Positions 1 to 7,890 of a stretch of 14,380 nt of DNA are shown here, one piece after another. Location of the stretch: assembly GCA_024648655.1 (NCBI GenBank), contig JAGGDZ010000302.1, positions 1-14,380 of the forward strand, written 5' to 3'. Position numbers and translations under genes: made by a program. Source of the stretch: Chloroflexota bacterium. GTDB lineage: Bacteria > Chloroflexota > Dehalococcoidia > Lucifugimonadales > JADFKI01. Below the pieces are notes generated by a model. The model saw only the letters and a list, made by a program, of their open reading frames with translations, searched no databases and was not told the DNA's origin. Numbering within the stretch: the stretch's first letter is position 1; each line of letters starts with the position of its first letter.

Positions 1-27
1 CGGGGGTGAAACGAATTACGCCCGCCC

Positions 28-55
28 GTCATTCCTGTATGCTGTCATTCCTGTA
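28..55. repeat. 12-bp perfect direct repeat, possible dispersed-repeat relic
   Basis: GTCATTCCTGTA occurs at 28-39 and again at 44-55, a period of 16 bp, just downstream of the last permease gene on its strand. GTCATTCCTG is a frequent end sequence of short dispersed palindromic repeats in environmental bacterial genomes, so this may be a degenerate copy. That link is inference. No terminator hairpin was seen in 1-112. Confidence 0.4.
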
Positions 56-112
56 GAATAACGGTGGCGCCTAGTAATGACTTTCCGGCAGTATGAAAGA
101 CCGACCAACTCA

Positions 113-1030
113 CTAAGTAAGCTGCCGCAGTCGCGGGTCGAAGCGGTCCCGCGCCCAGTCTCCCAAGAAGTTCAGCGACATCACTACCAGGAATATCCCC
201 ACCCCCGGGAACGCCGTCTGCCACCAAGCCGTCGAGATATACTCCCGTCCCTCCGAGATGAGCACGCCCCACGCCGGAGTCGGCGGTGGTATCCCCGCAC
301 CCAAGAAACTCAACGTCGCTTCCGCCAGTATCAGATTGCCTACGTTCAGCGTCGCTATCACGATTGCGGAGTTGATGACCCCCGGCAATACGTGCCGAAA
401 TATGATGCGCACCGGATGCGCGCCCGCAATCCGCGCGAGCGACACGTAGTCCATCTCCTTGAGCTGCAAAGTCTGCGCCCGCACCACCCTGACAAACCCC
501 ACCCACGACAGCACCGCGAGCAGTAGAAACACCACGCCAATGCTCTGACCGAAAATCAGCACGACGAGCAGCGCCACCATCAGGAAGGGCAGCGCAAGCC
601 ATATGTCCACGACTCGCGTGATGATCTCATCGAATATGCCGCCCAAATACCCGCTTATCATACCGATGCTCGTCCCAACTATGAGACCCACGACGAGCGA
701 AAGCGCCGCGACGATGAGCGATATGCGCGAACCAACTATAATGCGGCTGAGCACGTCCCGCCCCACATGGTCTGTGCCAAGAGGATGCGTCCAACTCCCG
801 GTCTTGCACTTCGTGCCAATGCAGGACTCGAATCCAACAGGCGGTATGTGCCTGTCAAGGATATTCGTGATAATCACCGGGTCATGTGGAGCAATATACG
901 GACCGAACGCTCCCAAAACTATTAGCAGGACGATGACAGTGGCGGGGATGACAGGCCATCTCCTAATGAAAGTCCAGAATCCTGCTAACTGTCTTATTAC
1001 AGGAGGAAGCGGCGTCGTAGTCAGTTCCAT
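113..1030 (-). CDS. ABC transporter permease, DppC/OppC family
   Basis: This 305-residue inner-membrane protein is one half of the channel of a dipeptide/oligopeptide/nickel-type ABC importer. An N-terminal membrane segment (about residues 28-47) is followed by the hallmark HPLGTDHVGRDVLSR at 82-96 and a hydrophobic core of about five further segments. The EAA loop that contacts the ATPase is at about 199-217 (ARIAGAHPVRIIFRHVLPG), with the conserved Gly, His and Pro. Length is normal for the family. The ATG at 1028-1030 lies 18 bases after the stop of the DppB-like gene, so the two are very likely co-transcribed and translated as partners. No strong Shine-Dalgarno is visible. An unusual detail is a short extracytoplasmic stretch with two cysteines (residues 70 and 75) just before the HPLGTD motif. 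The substrate cannot be told from the sequence. Confidence 0.93.
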   Translation of the reverse strand: MELTTTPLPPVIRQLAGFWTFIRRWPVIPATVIVLLIVLGAFGPYIAPHDPVIITNILDRHIPPVGFESCIGTKCKTGSWTHPLGTDHVGRDVLSRIIVGSRISLIVAALSLVVGLIVGTSIGMISGYLGGIFDEIITRVVDIWLALPFLMVALLVVLIFGQSIGVVFLLLAVLSWVGFVRVVRAQTLQLKEMDYVSLARIAGAHPVRIIFRHVLPGVINSAIVIATLNVGNLILAEATLSFLGAGIPPPTPAWGVLISEGREYISTAWWQTAFPGVGIFLVVMSLNFLGDWARDRFDPRLRQLT

Positions 1031-1048
1031 TATGCTAGTCCCAGCAGC

Positions 1049-1993
1049 CTATGAGTAGCGGATGCGCGGGTCTATCACCGCGTACAAAATATCAGCCAAG
1101 AGTGCGAAGAACAGGTAGAATAATATGAAGGTAAAGACTGTCCCCTGCAATAGAGGAAAGTCATTATCATAGACCGCACGATTGAGTGCGAGCCAGCCTA
1201 TACCGGGCCAGGAGAATACCGTCTCCACAACCAGCGCGCCGTTCAGATAGCCTGCCATAAGAAGCAGCGCCGACGTAAGCGGCGGTATCAGTGCATTCTT
1301 CAGCGCGTGCTTCCAGATGACCTGAAAGCCCCCGACGCCCTTGGCACGCGCCAACTTGACGAACTCGGAGTCGAGCACTTCGAGCATCTCGGAGCGTGTG
1401 AGACGCATTATCCCCGCGGCCGCGGGCCAGCCAAGTACGATGCACGGCAATATGTAGTACCTGATGTCAAAGCCGTACTCGTCGCCCCGCGTCCCGGCCG
1501 GAAGCCATTGCAGCAATACGGCGAAAATCAGAATCGCCATAATGCCCGTCCAAAACTGGGGAAGCGCCTGTCCGAAAAGCGCGAACCCCCGACTGAGATA
1601 ATCCCAGACCGTGCCTCGGGTGGATGCTGCGGCAACGCCGAGGGGAACTCCGACAAGTATGGCGAACACCCATCCACCGATTGCCAGCTGGATAGTTGCG
1701 CCCATCTTACTGAAAATTATGTCGCGGACCTGCAATTCCTGGTGGATGGATTTTCCGAATTCACCCCTCAAGATATTCCCAAACCATGTGAGGTACTGTA
1801 TGGGAAGTGGCTTGTTGAATCCCATTCGGTCGCCAAGTGCTTCCCACTGTTCTTCGGACATGCCGTAGCCCGTGTCAGGCACGAAGAGTTCACGCGGGTC
1901 GTGAGCGAGGCGGGTCATGGCAAATATGACCATGCTGGCGCCAATCAGAGATATAGCTATTGAGATTGCGCGGCGTATGAGGAATCGCTGCAT
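1049..1993 (-). CDS. ABC transporter permease, DppB/OppB family
   Basis: This 314-residue integral membrane protein is the second channel subunit of the importer. It starts with the family's typical positively charged N-terminus (MQRFLIRRAI) and first membrane helix (about 9-28). A periplasmic-side segment with GFNKPLPIQYLTWFGNILRG follows at 58-77, then five more hydrophobic stretches. The EAA loop is at about 215-237 (ARAKGVGGFQVIWKHALKN), which docks on the ATPase. The C-terminus ends in the common DPRIRYS. Length and order (DppB then DppC) are typical. It lies about 130 bases downstream of the lipoprotein gene, with a stable hairpin in the gap, so it is probably expressed from the same transcript at a lower level. 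The ATG at 1991-1993 has only a weak purine-rich ribosome site (GAGAAG). The transported solute is unknown. Confidence 0.93.
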   Translation of the reverse strand: MQRFLIRRAISIAISLIGASMVIFAMTRLAHDPRELFVPDTGYGMSEEQWEALGDRMGFNKPLPIQYLTWFGNILRGEFGKSIHQELQVRDIIFSKMGATIQLAIGGWVFAILVGVPLGVAAASTRGTVWDYLSRGFALFGQALPQFWTGIMAILIFAVLLQWLPAGTRGDEYGFDIRYYILPCIVLGWPAAAGIMRLTRSEMLEVLDSEFVKLARAKGVGGFQVIWKHALKNALIPPLTSALLLMAGYLNGALVVETVFSWPGIGWLALNRAVYDNDFPLLQGTVFTFILFYLFFALLADILYAVIDPRIRYS

Positions 1994-2042
1994 GCTTGAC
2001 TTCTCAGAGTCTCATCGAGTGAAAATTCAGCGGTCTATCTTG

Positions 2043-2081
2043 AAGAAGAGCCTGCGCTGAAATCTCATGCAGGCCCTTCTT
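2043..2081 (-). promoter_or_regulatory. Intercistronic stem-loop between binding-protein and permease genes
   Basis: On the minus strand the arms 2081-2069 (AAGAAGGGCCTGC) and 2055-2043 (GCAGGCTCTTCTT) pair over 13 positions with one G-U pair, around a 13-base loop. The same position is an A-C mismatch if read on the plus strand, so the fold fits minus-strand RNA. It is followed by a pyrimidine-rich but not uridine-pure stretch. This suggests an attenuator or an RNA-stabilising 3' end for the abundant binding-protein message rather than a full terminator. Confidence 0.6.
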
Positions 2082-2126
2082 TAATTCAGTTATTAACCTA
2101 GTATTGTAAGTTGGGGTATGGGATTA

Positions 2127-4226
2127 TTACTGTGCCGGCACGATAAACCAAGGCTCTGCGCCCGCCCAGTGCGCCTGTGTGGAGCGACCGACCCACTCTG
2201 ACACTTTCTCCGGATTGACGCCGTAGCCCTTGGGCACTTCAACCACACCGGAGTACAGGTGCCAGTAGATCGTCCAGTCAACGACGTCCATGTGCTGCTC
2301 AATGGCAGCTGCCCTGTCCGGCTCCAGCTTGGTCATGTTGTGCATATCCGCGAGGAAGCGGGACTCGAAGCCCGCGCCCCATCCGGGACGTGACAGGCTG
2401 GAGTCAACCAGAGGCAATGGCCAGTGCGCGGGCCAGGTTGCGTCGTCAACAGCGCCGTTCTTGAGCGTGGGCCAGATTTGCGTACGCAAGCGGAAACGAG
2501 TGGCAACGACCGAACCATAGTCCTCGTTGAGGATGGTAGTCTTCACGCCAATCGCTTCCCATAGACCGGCGGTGAGGTCTCCAATGTCAAAGGACACATC
2601 GCCGATCTCCGCTCGGTATATGTTCGTGGAAATCTCAAAGCGCACGCCATCCGATCCGCGCGGGTAGCCCGCGATGTCAAGTATCTCTTCTGCAAAGGAT
2701 GGCTGGTATGGGATGTCCCACGGCCAAGGGTAGTTTGCCATAGGACTGGCGACATTGTACGACGGATACATCTCATTATCGCCGAAGCCGTACTTCTCCA
2801 TAATTGCATCAGACTGCGTGTTGGTTATCTTCCTGTTCGGGTCCCAGCCACCGAAATTCGGGCCCATGTACTCGGTCGGCATGCCGGCGCCGTATCCATT
2901 GAGAATGCCGTCAACGATTCCCTGTCTGTCGATTGCGTACGACAGCGCCCAGCGTACCAGCCTAGCTTGTTCCATGTCGCTCATGCCGGGCGGGTTATCA
3001 GTATCCTCATAATGGCATGCCTCGCCTCTCTCGCACCAGGGATTTCCGATCCAAGGATAGTCAACGATATTAGAGGGAGCGTCCCAAGGCGCCGGATCAA
3101 GGACTTCTCCGGTGCGTGCGTGCGTCTGCTCCCAAAGGTTGCCGGACCACATGTACGAAGCGGTGATCCACTTCGGTTGAGGCACCATGTAACGGAAGCC
3201 TTCGGCCTCTACCTGGTCGGCAAAGACGGGATCGAGTTCCACGATGTCCGCCTGCTTAGACTGAAGCATGGCGATACGGCTGGCGGTCTCAGGCACATGC
3301 AGCCTTGTGAATGTCGCTATGTGCGAGGGATGCTTGTGATGCTCAGTCAGCGCCTGTAGCTCTGCGCGGTTCTGAGGCACCCACTCCTTCACGATGAAGG
3401 GACCTGTGCTTACCAGATTCTGCTTCAGCCACTCAGCGCCCTTGGTGTCAAAAGCCTTCTTGCTGTACACGCCGGGACCCTTGCCGTACTCACTGATTGT
3501 GTCTTCGAGGTTGAACGCACCTATGACCACACCGTCCGCAGCGTCGAGCGTAAAGGTGTAGTCATCAACTACCTTTGCCTCTCCGAATGCGGCTGCGAGG
3601 TCTCCGCCGATACGGAATGTCGATTCGACGTTGAATGTAGGATTGGCGTCGTTCAGGAACCACACCCAGTCATGGGCGGTCATCTCACCGAAGTCCTCGG
3701 GTACCCCGACCGGAGAGTTGAAAGGAACGCCTTGCTTCAACTTGAAGGTAACCTGTTTCAAGTCGGGAGCGAGTTGGAACGACTCTGCCGTCTGGGGAGC
3801 CATCAAATTGTCACCTTCCCTTACGAAAAGGCATTCGGCAAGCCCCAGGCTAATGTTCACCCATTGTGGCCCGTATGCGGCTTGGTTAGGATAACCGGCC
3901 ACAGGGTCAATCTGACTAGCCGCGAGATTGATATGGGCCGTCTGCCCCCTGGATCTGCCCGGCGCTGCTTTAGTGACCGGAGCCACCTCTTGCGGCACTA
4001 TCGTAGCGACAGCCGCAGGCACTGCTGCGGCCGGCGCTGCGGGAGCAGCGGCCGCAGGAGCTCTAGGAGCTTGCGGCGCTTGCGCGGCCTGTGGTGCGGA
4101 GGCCTGCGGCGCAGGGGCTGCCTGTTGCTGCGTTTGCGGAGCCACAGGCGCGGCGGTCGGCGCCGAACTGCAAGCAATCGCAAATGCCACAACCGCTATT
4201 AGACTCAGCCAAATCAAATGCTTCAC
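2127..4226 (-). CDS. ABC transporter substrate-binding lipoprotein, family 5 (DppA/OppA-like)
   Basis: This 699-residue extracytoplasmic solute receptor delivers ligand to the two permeases encoded after it. The signal peptide MKHLIWLSLIAVVAFAIAC ends in a lipobox with lipidated Cys19. A low-complexity Ala/Pro/Gln linker (about 20-85) lifts the binding domain off the membrane. The rest (about 95-690) is a family 5 binding domain with features such as FKLKQGVPFNSP near its start, VSTGPFIVKEW, and LVRWALSYAIDRQGIVDGILNGYG. At 699 residues it is longer than typical DppA (about 535); the linker explains about 65 residues, and loop insertions would have to explain the rest. The GTG start (4226-4224) has a strong GGAGG at 4237-4233, six bases away. 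It is first in the minus-strand operon. Family membership does not reveal the ligand, which could be a peptide, a sugar or a metal complex. Confidence 0.92.
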   Translation of the reverse strand: MKHLIWLSLIAVVAFAIACSSAPTAAPVAPQTQQQAAPAPQASAPQAAQAPQAPRAPAAAAPAAPAAAVPAAVATIVPQEVAPVTKAAPGRSRGQTAHINLAASQIDPVAGYPNQAAYGPQWVNISLGLAECLFVREGDNLMAPQTAESFQLAPDLKQVTFKLKQGVPFNSPVGVPEDFGEMTAHDWVWFLNDANPTFNVESTFRIGGDLAAAFGEAKVVDDYTFTLDAADGVVIGAFNLEDTISEYGKGPGVYSKKAFDTKGAEWLKQNLVSTGPFIVKEWVPQNRAELQALTEHHKHPSHIATFTRLHVPETASRIAMLQSKQADIVELDPVFADQVEAEGFRYMVPQPKWITASYMWSGNLWEQTHARTGEVLDPAPWDAPSNIVDYPWIGNPWCERGEACHYEDTDNPPGMSDMEQARLVRWALSYAIDRQGIVDGILNGYGAGMPTEYMGPNFGGWDPNRKITNTQSDAIMEKYGFGDNEMYPSYNVASPMANYPWPWDIPYQPSFAEEILDIAGYPRGSDGVRFEISTNIYRAEIGDVSFDIGDLTAGLWEAIGVKTTILNEDYGSVVATRFRLRTQIWPTLKNGAVDDATWPAHWPLPLVDSSLSRPGWGAGFESRFLADMHNMTKLEPDRAAAIEQHMDVVDWTIYWHLYSGVVEVPKGYGVNPEKVSEWVGRSTQAHWAGAEPWFIVPAQ

Positions 4227-4315
4227 TTCGCACCTCCGTCCCTAGAGCGTTGGTCACTTGTCGCCGAGAAGCCAACAAATAGCAGGGGGAATGCCCTACC
4301 ACTATAACGAGGCTC

Positions 4316-4345
4316 AATGTACTTTATTTATGTTTGATATGTCAA
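4316..4345 (-). promoter_or_regulatory. Putative sigma-70 promoter of the ABC importer operon
   Basis: On the minus strand a perfect -35 TTGACA (4345-4340) is followed after 18 bases by TACATT (4321-4316), matching four of six -10 positions. Transcription would begin near 4308 and leave a leader of about 80 bases before the GTG start at 4226. Seen by eye only. Confidence 0.45.
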
Positions 4346-4552
4346 CTGGCTTATCTCATAGCGAAATTCGCGTATTCGGCACCTGACTTCAAATGCATGC
4401 GCCGGTTATTCCTTTGACAAAACTCATTGCGATACATGCTCATACGCGCTAACCTATCTAAAGTGTATTGATATTCTGAATTTCAGAGCGGTTCGCGGCA
4501 GTTTAAGGATGAATATCGCGTTGCATCCAGCGTATATCTGCACCGCTCAACC

Positions 4553-4582
4553 TCTCTGGATGCCGGCCTGCGCGGGTATGCG
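4553..4582. repeat. Degenerate REP-like palindromic element
   Basis: The stretch around 4553-4582 contains CTGGATGCCGGCCTGCGCGG followed by GTATGCGG. It resembles the short dispersed 'CTGGATTCC...GCGGGAATGA' elements common in environmental genomes and can fold as an imperfect hairpin (AT-CC-GC against GC-GG-AT around CTGC). It lies in the otherwise gene-free interval 4227-4699, which also holds the divergent promoters described separately. No gene was found in that interval. Confidence 0.35.
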
Positions 4583-4624
4583 GGGCTGGAAACCGAAAAT
4601 GTCAACAGAACCTAGTACAATCAC

Positions 4625-4654
4625 TTCACTCAAATATATTGCATCAGGTACAAT
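4625..4654 (+). promoter_or_regulatory. Putative promoter of the membrane glycosyltransferase gene
   Basis: TTCACT (4625-4630, four of six -35 matches) and TACAAT (4649-4654, five of six -10 matches) are separated by 18 bases. This places a start near 4661 and gives a leader of about 40 bases before the ATG at 4700. Confidence 0.35.
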
Positions 4655-4682
4655 CCATCAGGTTGATTACAGCCTGATTGCA
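4642..4682 (+). repeat. Clustered short repeats over the promoter, possible operator
   Basis: CATCAGGT occurs at 4642-4649 and 4656-4663. ATCAGG (4657-4662) is mirrored by CCTGAT (4673-4678). TGATTACA (4664-4671) and TGATTGCA (4675-4682) are 11 bp apart, one helical turn. The cluster spans the predicted -10 and start, as a repressor site might. Function is inference. Confidence 0.3.
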
Positions 4683-4699
4683 ATCCTTCATACGAACCT

Positions 4700-6964
4700 A
4701 TGAATAACGATGTCGCTCGACAATCCGCTCCGTCTCCTCTTTCTGACCCAGGGTTGACGCCGATCGGAAAATTCGCACACAGATTCAGGGCAATCTTCGG
4801 CTCATCCACGAGCGGGCGGCTGGGGATATGGGAGCTCATCGCCTATGGGGTGCTACTTGTAACGGCCGCCGCTATGCGCCTTTGGGATCTAGGTCACCGC
4901 GCCGTTCACCATGACGAAAGCCTTCACTCTTTCTATTCATGGCAACTCTCTGAAGGGCAGGGCTTCAAGCATGACCCATTGATGCACGGCCCACTCCAAT
5001 TCGAGCTGAATGCAGCGATATTCTTCATTTTCGGGGACAGCGACTACACTTCGCGGCTGCTCTACGCGGTCGCCGGAACTGTACTCGTCGCGCTACCGTT
5101 CTTCTTCCGCGACAGGCTTAGCAGGCTTGGCGCGCTATTCACTTCAATTTTGCTCGCCTTTTCTCCGGCACTACTTTACTTCAGCCGCTTCTCCCGAAAC
5201 GATATTCTGATGGCGGTCTGGGCGCTAGGACTGGTTATCTGTATGTGGCGATATGTTGATGAGGGAAAGAACCGCTATATCTACTTCGCCGCCGGACTGC
5301 TCGCGCTCGCATTTGCCAGTAAAGAAACCTCCTATTTGGTCACCGCGATGCTCGGGTTATTCCTTGTACTGTGGATCCTGTATCGCTATGTGCCTCGAAT
5401 CTTGGAGAAATCGGACTTGAGAATAGGCGAAACCAAGACTGTCAGCGTGATTGGCAACCTGGTTGCGGCATCTCTCAGCCAATGGACAACCCTGTTTACA
5501 TCTGAACTTCGCAGACCCGCTGTATTCCTGCTCATCCTGATCACACTTACGCTTCCCATGTGGTCGGCCGCAATCGGCATCTTTCAGGATACGGCTCTGT
5601 TGAGTTGGTCAAACCTGACCTTCGTAACCGAAGATGGAGGCGGCAAAGTCGGATCTTCGTCCGGAGGAGCGATGCTGATTGCTTCGGTTATCGTGATGGT
5701 TATGATGGGGGCGTCTGTGACAATCGGCTTCCAATGTTTGGGAATCAGGTGGCTGATTGCGGCAGGCATCTTCTATTGCATCTGGGCGCTCTCATACACT
5801 ACCTTCCTCACTAATCCGGGCGGAGTCGAGTCCGGTATGTGGCGCGGGCTAGGCTACTGGATTGCTCAGCAGGATGTAGCCAGGGGTAATCAGCCGTGGT
5901 ATTACTACTTCGTCATAACACCAGTGTACGAGTTCCTGCCAATGGCGCTGACAGTCGCCGCTGCCCTGTACTATTGGGTCAAGCGCAGGACGGATGCGTT
6001 CTCGCTCTTTCTGCTGTACTGGTGCGGCATGACGCTGCTCCTGTTTACAATTGCGAGCGAGAAGATGCCGTGGCTTCTGGTCAATATAACGCTCCCTCTC
6101 ATAGTGCTCGGAGGTAAATTTCTGGGCGACTTGGCATCAGATATTGATTGGCGCAAAGTAATATCTCCTGAAGGGGCGCTCGTAATCCTCAGTGTGCCGG
6201 TATTAATGGCTGCAATTTACGCGCTGGCGCTTGCAGGTACCGGAGGCGACAGAAACGGCATCGCAGTCGCTAGCGTCGCAAGCGCATTGATTGCGGCGCT
6301 GGTAGCGCTCGGCATATATGTGGCACGTCGGATCGGAATTGCTCAGTTGGCGAAGATTGCCACAATTCCGGCGGTCGTGGTCCTCCTGCTATTGACTGTG
6401 CGAGCATCCACCACAGCAGCATACAATCATGGAGATGTCCCCGTTGAGATGCTGGTTTACACGCAGACCTCGCCGGACATACGCTCTCTGGCTGATGAAT
6501 TCAGGCGCGCGGACGGCTACGATGGCGAAAATAACGGCATCTCAATCGATGTGGATGATACAAGCGGCTTCACCTGGCCTTGGGCGTGGTACCTGCGCGA
6601 CAGCGGCAGATATTACGCAAGCTACAGAAATATCAATGGCGAAACTTTCAAAGACGAATCCCCAACGGCTGAAGCTCTTATCGTGCATTCCAGCAATCAA
6701 GAAGAGGTGGCGCCCTCGCTTCAAGGCATATACACAGACGGTCAGAGGATCAGGCATCGCTGGTGGTTTCCGGAGAGCACATATCGCAACCTCACATTTG
6801 ATAGAATCGTGAACGGACTCATTGATCGCGAGGCTTGGCGCACCGTAATGGATTACTGGCTGTTCCGGGATGGTGTGCGCCATAACATAGGCAGCGAAGA
6901 CGCCTATATCTATTTCTCGCCTGAATTTCCTCAGAACTTCAGGCCGATTGCATCGACCGAGTAA
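4700..6964 (+). CDS. Polytopic membrane glycosyltransferase, Agl23-like (TIGR03663-type, GT39-like fold)
   Basis: This 754-residue multi-spanning protein likely transfers a sugar from a polyprenyl-phosphate donor on the outer face of the cytoplasmic membrane, as GT39/PMT-type enzymes do. After a short cytoplasmic N-terminus comes a first helix (about 42-60), then the family signature RLWDLGHRAVHHDES (60-74), whose acidic residue is the expected catalytic site. Other conserved-looking motifs are HDPLMHGP (91-98), FSRFSRNDIL (161-170), ASKETSY (206-212), the aromatic loop around GMWRGLGYWIAQQDVARGNQPWYYY (379-403, given by its key residues G, W, Q, D) and ASEKMPWLL (452-460). The C-terminal part (about 570-754) is soluble and presumably extracytoplasmic. 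The family is known mostly from Archaea and Chloroflexi and was named after an archaeal protein linked to N-glycan flippase activity; the reaction has not been shown here. There is no clear Shine-Dalgarno at the ATG. The hydrolase gene follows 44 bases later, so an operon is likely. Confidence 0.8.
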   Translation: MNNDVARQSAPSPLSDPGLTPIGKFAHRFRAIFGSSTSGRLGIWELIAYGVLLVTAAAMRLWDLGHRAVHHDESLHSFYSWQLSEGQGFKHDPLMHGPLQFELNAAIFFIFGDSDYTSRLLYAVAGTVLVALPFFFRDRLSRLGALFTSILLAFSPALLYFSRFSRNDILMAVWALGLVICMWRYVDEGKNRYIYFAAGLLALAFASKETSYLVTAMLGLFLVLWILYRYVPRILEKSDLRIGETKTVSVIGNLVAASLSQWTTLFTSELRRPAVFLLILITLTLPMWSAAIGIFQDTALLSWSNLTFVTEDGGGKVGSSSGGAMLIASVIVMVMMGASVTIGFQCLGIRWLIAAGIFYCIWALSYTTFLTNPGGVESGMWRGLGYWIAQQDVARGNQPWYYYFVITPVYEFLPMALTVAAALYYWVKRRTDAFSLFLLYWCGMTLLLFTIASEKMPWLLVNITLPLIVLGGKFLGDLASDIDWRKVISPEGALVILSVPVLMAAIYALALAGTGGDRNGIAVASVASALIAALVALGIYVARRIGIAQLAKIATIPAVVVLLLLTVRASTTAAYNHGDVPVEMLVYTQTSPDIRSLADEFRRADGYDGENNGISIDVDDTSGFTWPWAWYLRDSGRYYASYRNINGETFKDESPTAEALIVHSSNQEEVAPSLQGIYTDGQRIRHRWWFPESTYRNLTFDRIVNGLIDREAWRTVMDYWLFRDGVRHNIGSEDAYIYFSPEFPQNFRPIASTE

Positions 6965-7008
6965 CTTGCGCGACACAAGCATAAGTACATAAGATGGAGT
7001 GTGAAGAA

Positions 7009-7872
7009 ATGAATGCAAATCCAGTCGAGGGATGGGCGGAAGTACGAGACCTCCGAATGAGATACCTTGACTGGGGTGGAGAAGGCACGCCCGTACTCGC
7101 CCTTCACGGTCTGGCTTCGTCCGCGCACTGGTATGACATTGTCGCACCTCTGCTGTGTGACCGGTTCCGCATCATTGCTCCCGATCAGCGCGGACACGGA
7201 CAGACAACGCAGGCAGATGACGGTTATGATTGGCGCTCCGTCGCATCAGATGCGGTAGGGTTGCTGGATGCGCTTGAAATTGAAAAGGCTATCATTTTTG
7301 GACACTCCTGGGGAGGAAATGTGGCGGTCGCCACGGCGGCTCACCACCCGGAACGAGTTAGCGCCCTCGTCATGATCGACGGTGGATTCTTCAGTCCGCA
7401 GATGCTTCCCGGCGCGTCCTGGGAAGCCTTCAGTCAGCGACTCGCGCCCCGAGATGTATCCGGCACGCGCGCCGAGTTTCTGGCAAGAATGAGCGGACAG
7501 CTTGCCATGTGCTGGAATGACGAAGTGGAACGCATCGTGCAGACGATGGTCTATGAGCGCGAAGGACAGATTTACGATATTCTGCGCCCGGAAAATCAGG
7601 CTCAAGTCATACGATCTATGTGGGACGATCCCGCTTCAAATGCTTGGCCACGCATCGCATGCCCGTCATTGATCGTTCCGGCAGGTCCGTCGGCCGACCG
7701 CGCCAATACTGAATTTGCGCTCAATCGGAAGCGAATGGTTAATCTCGCCGCAGAAGGTATCCTGGATTGCCGTGTCAATTGGATACCGGAGACAATTCAT
7801 GATATTGGATATCACAAGCCACAGGAACTGGCACAAGTGATTCTTAGATTCATAGAGAATGAGGCCGCTTGA
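7009..7872 (+). CDS. Alpha/beta-fold hydrolase
   Basis: This 287-residue, probably cytosolic serine hydrolase has no signal peptide. It shows the oxyanion-hole motif LHGLASSAHWYD near residues 32-43, the DQRGHGQT strand-loop near 59-66, the nucleophile elbow GHSWGG with Ser100, and a C-terminal catalytic His264 (ETIHDIGYHKP). The acidic member of the triad is not certain by eye. The arrangement fits the broad family that includes esterases, epoxide and haloalkane hydrolases and meta-cleavage product hydrolases. The substrate cannot be assigned. I chose the ATG at 7009 because GGAG at 6996-6999 lies nine bases upstream; an in-frame ATG at 6994 would add five residues but lacks a ribosome site. 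It follows the membrane glycosyltransferase by 44 bases and may be co-transcribed with it. Confidence 0.85.
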   Translation: MNANPVEGWAEVRDLRMRYLDWGGEGTPVLALHGLASSAHWYDIVAPLLCDRFRIIAPDQRGHGQTTQADDGYDWRSVASDAVGLLDALEIEKAIIFGHSWGGNVAVATAAHHPERVSALVMIDGGFFSPQMLPGASWEAFSQRLAPRDVSGTRAEFLARMSGQLAMCWNDEVERIVQTMVYEREGQIYDILRPENQAQVIRSMWDDPASNAWPRIACPSLIVPAGPSADRANTEFALNRKRMVNLAAEGILDCRVNWIPETIHDIGYHKPQELAQVILRFIENEAA

Positions 7873-7890
7873 AACAGGTAGAGCAGCGCT

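Noticed and set aside
1307..1963. Plus-strand frame of 218 residues opposite the DppB-like gene
   Set aside because: It has no recognisable motif and is entirely antisense to a clear permease gene.
3928..4245. Plus-strand frame of about 105 residues, almost all Ala, Gly and Cys
   Set aside because: It is the antisense of the Ala/Pro/Gln linker of the binding lipoprotein; its composition is forced by the GC-rich repeat codons.
4414..4419. Perfect TTGACA on the plus strand as a promoter for the glycosyltransferase gene
   Set aside because: No acceptable -10 lies 16-18 bases downstream, and it is 280 bases from the start codon.
6994..7008. Upstream ATG as the start of the hydrolase
   Set aside because: No ribosome site precedes it, whereas GGAG is well placed for the ATG at 7009.
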